Shown here piece by piece: positions 58,024-64,000 of a stretch of 64,000 bases of DNA; position 1 is the first letter of the stretch, and every line of letters starts with the position of its first letter. The notes under the pieces were generated by a model. It was not told where the DNA came from and searched no databases. It was given only the letters and a program-made list of their open reading frames with translations. Location of the stretch: the NCBI GenBank assembly GCA_026214975.1, contig CM047810.1:91962316-92026315 (forward strand). The letters are read 5' to 3'. This DNA comes from Gentiana macrophylla. Lineage: Eukaryota; Streptophyta; Magnoliopsida; Gentianales; Gentianaceae. The position numbers and the translations under genes are program-made.

Positions 58024-60965
58024 ATGGATTCCTCAAACTTTATGTCAAAAGTACCTGTTTTCAATGTTAATAATTTTGATGAATATAAAATAAGAATGTT
58101 ATCTCATCTTGCAGCGACTCATGAGGAGATGCTGGATGTAATTACTGATGGCCCAATCATGATCATGACTGTGGTAGCCACAAGAGCAGATCAAGGAAAA
58201 GAAGTGGACAAACCCAAGCAAGATTGGACCAAGGATGACAGGAGAAGAGCAAATCTGGACTTTGTTGCAAAAGATATGATTTTGAAGACCCTGGATAGCA
58301 ACATGTGAAGGATGCAGGTTCTTAGATCTAAACGAGTTAGATCCACGCGCAGCGGATGGATCACGACTTTTATATCACAATACATAGTTAAAGGACTTAA
58401 ACTACTACAAGGGGGTTAAGTTTATGTTACCAATATCGGGAAGAGAAGCCTTGATCTTCCGATGTGTTCTCCAAACGGCGGTTGGTGGACACTTTTCTTG
58501 ATAAATGAACCTCCTTGATATGCAACACCAAGAAAAACCTCTAAAACCCTAGACAAGAAAAATAATTTTTTCTCTCTTTTACAAGTGTGTAGGTCGAAAT
58601 TTTCCATTGCCAATTACCCTTGGAATAACTCTCCTTTTATAGGAGAGTAAATCCTTGGTCTCCAAGTTTTAATTAATTAAATAAATAATTAATTAAACAA
58701 AATAAAAAGATATTTTCCTTAATGACTAATTGTGACATGTATTGACCAATAGGAAATCAAATAACAAGTCATCTAACCAATCATATAACAAGAATATCTT
58801 TTATTTTCCATAACACAAGAAAATTAATTCTTGTGCTAAATGAAGACTAAAATGGCGCCACACTTAGGGTTAATAAGCCCACACAAAATATCTTTTATGT
58901 GTATTATATTATTTAGCCCAACTAAATAATATCCATGCATATCAATTAATTAGCCCACCAATTAATTATCAATGAGGCCCAAATAACAAGATTATTAGTC
59001 CGAATTACGAAGCCACATCGGGGACCATGGACCTATAAACGAGTAGCTCAATAATTAATTATTCATCGATGAATAAGTACATTAATTATTAATTCCGGGA
59101 TTACGCCACCATAAACCCAAAATCGAACTCCACCGATTATAGATGTATACTTATACTCAACCCATAGAGTGAATAAGCGTCCATTGATATAATCACTACA
59201 TACGGATTAACCCTCCATAGATGTCCATCCATTACGAGTGGGAAGTCTCCGTGAACCCGACTCAGAATATCTTATCCTTATTTACCATTAACCCCACGAT
59301 GATCAATTAGTTCACATATCGACTAGTGATCAATTAGTCTAATAAGAACTCCGGGATCGATCACTTTCTTAAGGCTAACAAATAAGAGATCTGTCTCTCT
59401 ACTACCCCCTTGAGGAAGGAATGGATTCCATGTCCGTGAAAATCAGAACTACTCACTCAAATACGGAGATAGTGCCAATGAGAAGTGGCTTGGAACACAT
59501 ATTTAAGTGAACCGTAACTAAGACATCAAACACTACCCCGGGACAAGCAGCACCCTGTGATCACCTCAGGATTAAGGTTGATCCATATATGATCATCTAA
59601 TGATTTAATAAGATTCCTCGATTACGGAATTACATCGAGAAATACAGATTAAATCGGTCTAGTCCTATATGAATGCCATCATATATAAATGCCCCACGTA
59701 GGTACCCTCTACCGACAGTCCGGATAAGACTATCACACCCTAAGGTGTTCTGGGCGCATTATTGGTGTTTTAATCAAGAGACCCTAAACACTGATTAAGT
59801 TCACCACGGACTAACAGTTTAAGCATATCTCCACTAACTCAATCCTCACGTGTAATCCATACACTGAGTTAAGTGGTTACATACAGATATACATAGGGTT
59901 TGCAGCAGTGTATTACTTTACAAGCACAAAGCAAGTAACTAAGGTGAGATAAATTCTGTCATCCAATATCAAAAACAATTACACAAATTGTCTTTCGGGC
60001 ACTACACCTAACAACATGTTCATGAGAATCAAGATTGCAAAACAACAAAGGAGATGTGGGACAAGCTGGCACTGATAAATGAAGGATCTGAAGCAGTTAA
60101 AGAAAACAAATTATCTGTTGCAAACTTCAAAATGAAGGCTGGTGAATCCATTGATCAAGTGGAGAACAGATTCTCAAGCATCATTAGTGAACTGCAACAG
60201 CTTGGACACACATATCCTCAGAAAGAAGTTTGCTTGAAGATCTTAAGAGGCCTACCTGAAAGATGGAAGATCATCATATCAGTGATCATAGGGACAAAAA
60301 ATCTTGCAAACATTGACACCCTGACTCTGTTGTCCCAACTAAAGGCTCATGAATTTGAGTTGAACGGCGAAGACATTGTACCAGCAGAAGCACATAAGGC
60401 CAGTGCACAGCAAAGTCAAGCAGCTGATGCAAATAGCTAAGAGACACAGGAGTTGAAGGAACAGGTAGCTTTATTAGTAAAACGTTTTGACAGGTTTAGA
60501 AAAAAAAGATATTCAAAGGAGGATCATCATCAAACAAGAAGTACAAGACAACTGAAAAGAGAAAAAGCAAGAAGGCACTCAAAGCTGAATCTAGCAGTGA
60601 AAAGAATGAAGAATTATCTGAAAATGATTCTGATGATGAGGATGACAGCACAGACAATGAAAAGGCCTATCTATGTCTTATGGCTAAAGAGTCAAATGAA
60701 ACTGAGGTAACATCTAGTTCATGCTCATCATCTAGTGCATCCACACCTAACACTGCACAATCTTCTATTCTCCCCTTAGATTCTGCAAACCTAATCCAAA
60801 ATCTCATGAGTAAATTTGAACAAATTGAGTTGAATCATGAAATTCTAGAGCAGGAGTGTGAGAATCTAAGAAAGGAAAATAAAAGACTAAAGAAAGAACT
60901 GGATAAAGCAAAATTTGAACTAACTAGTAAAGAGACTCACTCAAATGATCAACAAGCAGCAGATG
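58024..60965 (+). pseudogene. SIRE-like copia gag, split and frameshifted
   Basis: The N-terminal part (58024-58315) has DSSNFMSKVPVFNVNNFDEY and DDRRRANLDFVAKDMI. After the solo LTR it resumes with KEMWDKLALINEGSE (60050), KMKAGESIDQVENRFSSII, a KILRGLPERW phrase and HEFELNGED. A stop at 60438 follows ADANS. Past a frame change the acidic linker, a Ser-rich stretch and a coiled coil (EQIELNHEILEQECENLRKE, about 60820) continue to 60965. The zinc knuckle is beyond the point where the next element inserts. The order fits SIRE-type gag. Confidence 0.78.
58316..60013 (-). repeat. Solo LTR of the large non-coding element
   Basis: The 1,698-bp sequence matches both LTRs of the element at 31571-40511, with the same TGAAGG start and TAACA end. 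It is flanked by a perfect 5-bp duplication ACATG (58311-58315 and 60014-60018). It interrupts a copia gag codon series that resumes directly after it. It is in the same orientation as the full-length copy. Solo LTRs arise by recombination between the two LTRs of one element, so a full copy once stood here. Confidence 0.93.
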
Positions 60966-62800
60966 TGTTAGGAAAATATCATCGCAACGGAAGCGATTTA
61001 AGGATCTAGATCTATATAATACACGTAATAAAACATTAAATCTACATCTACAAGTAAGTTGTAGAACATACCTCTTGGATCTCAAAATCCAAGTTGGAGA
61101 ACCGCTATTAGGATGATCGAACAATGATGTGAAGAGCACCACGATCTTCCGTACGTGTGATCCAAGCAATTCCCGGTGGAAGGAATTCTCGACTCGAACC
61201 CCTCCGATATGCTACCCGGAAAAATCACCAAGATTTTTCCTCTCACTTGGCCGAAATTTCTCTTCCTTTTTCTAAGTGAAGAACTCGAAATATTGTATTG
61301 TGTTGAGGCTTGGGAGAACTCTCTTTATATAGGAGAGTAAACTTAGCCTCCAAGGATTTTATAATTAATACCAAATCAATTATGATAATCCTATTAAATA
61401 AGAGATAATCCCAAAATATTCTAGAACAAATCAAGAATATTTTTTTATCTTTATTATTTACCATAAATATTTATCCAATAAATATTTTATGCACATGTCT
61501 TTTTAATACACAAGAAAACTAATTCCTTGTTAAATCAAACATGTGGGGCGCCATTCAACATATTGACCTAGTCAATATTAATTTTGCCATTACACAATAA
61601 TTGAAGCAAGATTATGGAAAATGTCTTTTCCACATATTTAATTATTTAGCCCAACTAATTTAATAGTCCACTTAAACAATTAATTCACATATCGTTTTAA
61701 TAAAGTCCAACATGAACTAAATTAATATTATTAGGATTCGACGTCCGAGAATATCTATGCTATATTAGGAGGCACGTCGGGGACCATGGACTAATAATCG
61801 TGACTCCGATAAATCAAATAAATAATTATCGATGAACAGAATAATTATACATTCGATAAATCAATCACGAGGAATATGCCACCATAATCCCGTGATCGCA
61901 CTCCTCCGATTATAAGATTATATTTATCTCCTCACGAGAAAGTAATAAGCGCCCATTGATATAATCATTTCATATGGATTAATCCTCCATGATTTATTCA
62001 TTCTAAATCGGGAAGTTACCGTTAACCCTTTTCGAACATCTTGTCCTTACTTACCGTTAACCCCCCAGTGATCAATAATTCAAATAACTCACTTTGGTAG
62101 CTAATCGGTGTAATATGAACCCCATGGATCGATCAATGTCCCAGATTAACTCATAAAGGAATCGTCTATCTACTTCCATAAATGGAAGGAATGGATTCCG
62201 TATCTCGTGATAACACGACTACTCACTCAATCGAAGACAATGCCAAGATGGGGTAATTCGGATCACAGACTCGGTGTAATCCTTAACCGTCAAGTCAAAC
62301 CTCATACCGATTCAAGCAAATGATTGTGATCACCTCGAGATTAAGATATATCCATAATATGATCATCTAATGATTCGATAAGACTTCTCAATTACGGAAT
62401 TATATTGAGAACTCGGATCAAATCGGTCAAATTACTATATGATATATCTATCATATATAAATGCCCCATTAGGTTCCCCTTAACCGAAAGTCCGGATAAG
62501 GCGATCACACCTATCGTGTTATGGCGCATTAATAGTACGTTAAAGGGAGACCCGATACTCTCGATTAACTTTACTACGGACTAATTGTATTTTAAGTACA
62601 TCTTCACTAACTCAATCCTCCGTGTATATCTCATACACTGAGTTAAGTGATTACATAAACGATATACTCAGGGTTTTCTGTAGTGTAAATACTATTGTCA
62701 CATCGGTGATTATGAGAATAATAAATATGAATAATAATATCATTTCATTTATTAAATAAAACAATTACAAAAAATTGTCTTTCGGGCATCACACCTAACA
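60966..62800 (-). repeat. LTR of the related element
   Basis: This LTR is 1,835 bp with 7-bp inverted ends TGTTAGG/CCTAACA. In element orientation it is the 3' LTR. The partner LTR would lie beyond the right edge of the window. Confidence 0.78.
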
Positions 62801-64000
62801 ATCTCCCACTTGCACTTAAAGCTTGTGATTAATTGTTTTAGAGCACACCCTATTATTTAAAACTACTGAAGAAACTACATCTCCCACTTGCTCTAAAGCA
62901 ATGGAGACTCATCCCGTATTTTAGTACCCACAAAACTTATCATAACCATTTGATTCCAAAGTACACTCCGAGTATGCCGTCGTAGGATAGGTCGGTGACT
63001 CGGGAGCACTATATCCGAATGTCATGGGTCTTAATGATCGGTCGGGTTGTCGGCTCGAGGCGATCCGTAGAATCGAAGCGTCGCCGGTCCATCTAATCAT
63101 GTGGTACTTTCCCAATATGCTCTTGAACTCAAGTGATTTCGGAAATCCTTATAAGCTACCCCTTCATCGTTTGCACAATGATGTGGTATCGGCTTTCCAA
63201 ATCTGGAATCACTCCCAGGCGAAAAGGAAATCCACGAGGCTATATCGCTCTCTAGCTACTACAAAAGCCGCTAATCACCCAACTAGTTAAAGTCGAGTTG
63301 GCGCTTTGGATTCCTCCAGGCAATAGCTTCAACACAAGAGTAAACATCGAGACCGAGATCGACTTAACGATCATCCTTAATCGACACAAAGTCGAACGAT
63401 GTATCACACATATCCAAGCTCATACATGAATATGTCCGCATATTATTCCTCGTTCTCTCAAGATACTAAAGGACATACTAAACTTGCTAGCCGTTAACCG
63501 CCGAATCTAAGATTCGATCAAAATTGACGTTCAATATAACGACCATCTCTTATTAGAAAGAGATCTATCCCATTTCTCTTTGATCCGAAGATTTAGAGAG
63601 TCATTCACGAGGTATAGGGTAGAACTTCCTCGTTGAATGTTGCATACATGGATGCATCATCTTAACCAATAAGATGGATGGGAAACCAAATGATCGATTC
63701 TAATGAATTCGACCGAGTCAAACTCTTGAGAATGTTGTCCAAATCTACATTGCGAGAGAGTTGTGGTATTGTCGGATTCGACTTGGATAACACACCCATG
63801 TTGATTTCAAGCCAGTGCGGCGTTATCCTTCACAAACACTAATATATATGTATATATTCACTCTTGTACTAAAATTGATGTCCGATCTACACAAGACTTA
63901 TCAATATTCTCGGTCAAATCCACATATTGTAGAAATATATGACTTCCAATGACCGAGAGGTTCGCTTTTTATCCACAAAGGACATAAGCCTTGGCGGTCA
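60966..64000 (-). mobile_element. Related non-coding LTR element, cut by window end
   Basis: One LTR (60966-62800, 1,835 bp, TGTTAGG...CCTAACA) is followed by a purine tract (complement of atctcccacttgcac, 62801-62815) and 1.2 kb of interior. LTR and interior are diverged but collinear relatives of the 31571-40511 element: shared blocks include gtcggtcc-t-taatca, ttgtctttcgggca-cacta/cacacctaaca and ccgagaggttc-ct. It sits inside the SIRE-like gag after AGATG (60961-60965), which should recur beyond the window if the element is complete. No coding potential is seen. Confidence 0.82.

Larger units (their letters stand above)
56483..60965 (+). mobile_element. SIRE/Maximus-like copia element, 5' part
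   Basis: LTR 56483-57896 begins TGTTAGG and ends CCAACA. It is followed at 57898 by a primer site TTGGTATCGGAGC, a worn initiator tRNA-Met complement. Gag begins at 58024 and is split by a solo LTR at 58316-60013. Only the 5' LTR and part of gag remain before the next LTR element at 60966. Long LTRs of about 1.4 kb, this primer site and a coiled-coil gag resemble the SIRE/Maximus lineage. That placement is an inference. Confidence 0.75.

Noticed and set aside
63024..63290. 88-codon ORF in the second LTR element
   Set aside because: No known motif, and the collinear region of the first element (from about 33450) does not keep the frame.
1..64000. CRISPR arrays, rRNA or complete tRNA genes
   Set aside because: No regularly spaced repeat-spacer array, no rRNA core sequence and no complete tRNA cloverleaf was seen. 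The TATCAGAG words are primer sites or degenerate repeats.

Overview
The window is nuclear DNA from a flowering plant, most likely a eudicot. Evidence: two intron-bearing plant genes, AT-rich introns with GT-AG borders, Stowaway/hAT MITEs, Helitrons, TRIMs, and Ty1/copia and Ty3/gypsy retrotransposons whose primer sites match plant initiator tRNA-Met. I cannot name the species.

Two host genes look intact. The first is a plant dymeclin homologue on the + strand (9156-20048). I reconstruct it as 18 exons and 724 codons, a predicted N-myristoylated Golgi/trafficking protein. The second is an early light-induced protein (ELIP) on the - strand (43353-42346, 3 exons, 185 aa), a thylakoid photoprotection protein with a TATA box and a G-box upstream. 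They are unrelated neighbours separated by about 22 kb of nested transposons.

Layout. 1-3976: decayed retrotransposon leader/LTR sequence and a broken copia RT. 3977-5440: a small Helitron built of tandem repeats. 5500-8842: two Stowaway MITEs, another MITE-like inverted repeat and a possible Mutator-like element. 9156-20048: dymeclin, with a hAT MITE, an LTR-like insertion, tRNA-like repeats, microsatellites and a foldback MITE in its introns. 20471-42056: a dead gypsy element, broken first by a 352-bp TRIM and then by a 16-kb Helitron. That Helitron holds a hAT MITE, a copia remnant and a LINE fragment. The LINE fragment is itself split by an 8.9-kb LTR element with no detectable coding capacity. 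42346-43560: ELIP and promoter. 43900-47897: a dead Tat/Ogre-type gypsy element holding a second TRIM. 47898-53572: a copia element with TA...CA LTR ends, followed by a partial second internal region in LTR-sharing tandem. 53573-56482: an inverted second copia. 56483-60965: a SIRE-like copia gag, split by a solo LTR of the 8.9-kb family. 60966-64000: the LTR and part of the internal region of a second, related non-coding LTR element, cut off by the window edge.

The strongest novelty candidate is this family of large LTR retrotransposons without visible ORFs (31571-40511, solo LTR 58316-60013, relative at 60966-64000). The first kilobase next to the polypurine tract is collinear between the two relatives. 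The internal region of the full-length copy repeats two short motifs far more often than chance. I see no defence system, CRISPR array, tRNA or rRNA gene. All exon calls and transposon borders were read by eye and not computed.
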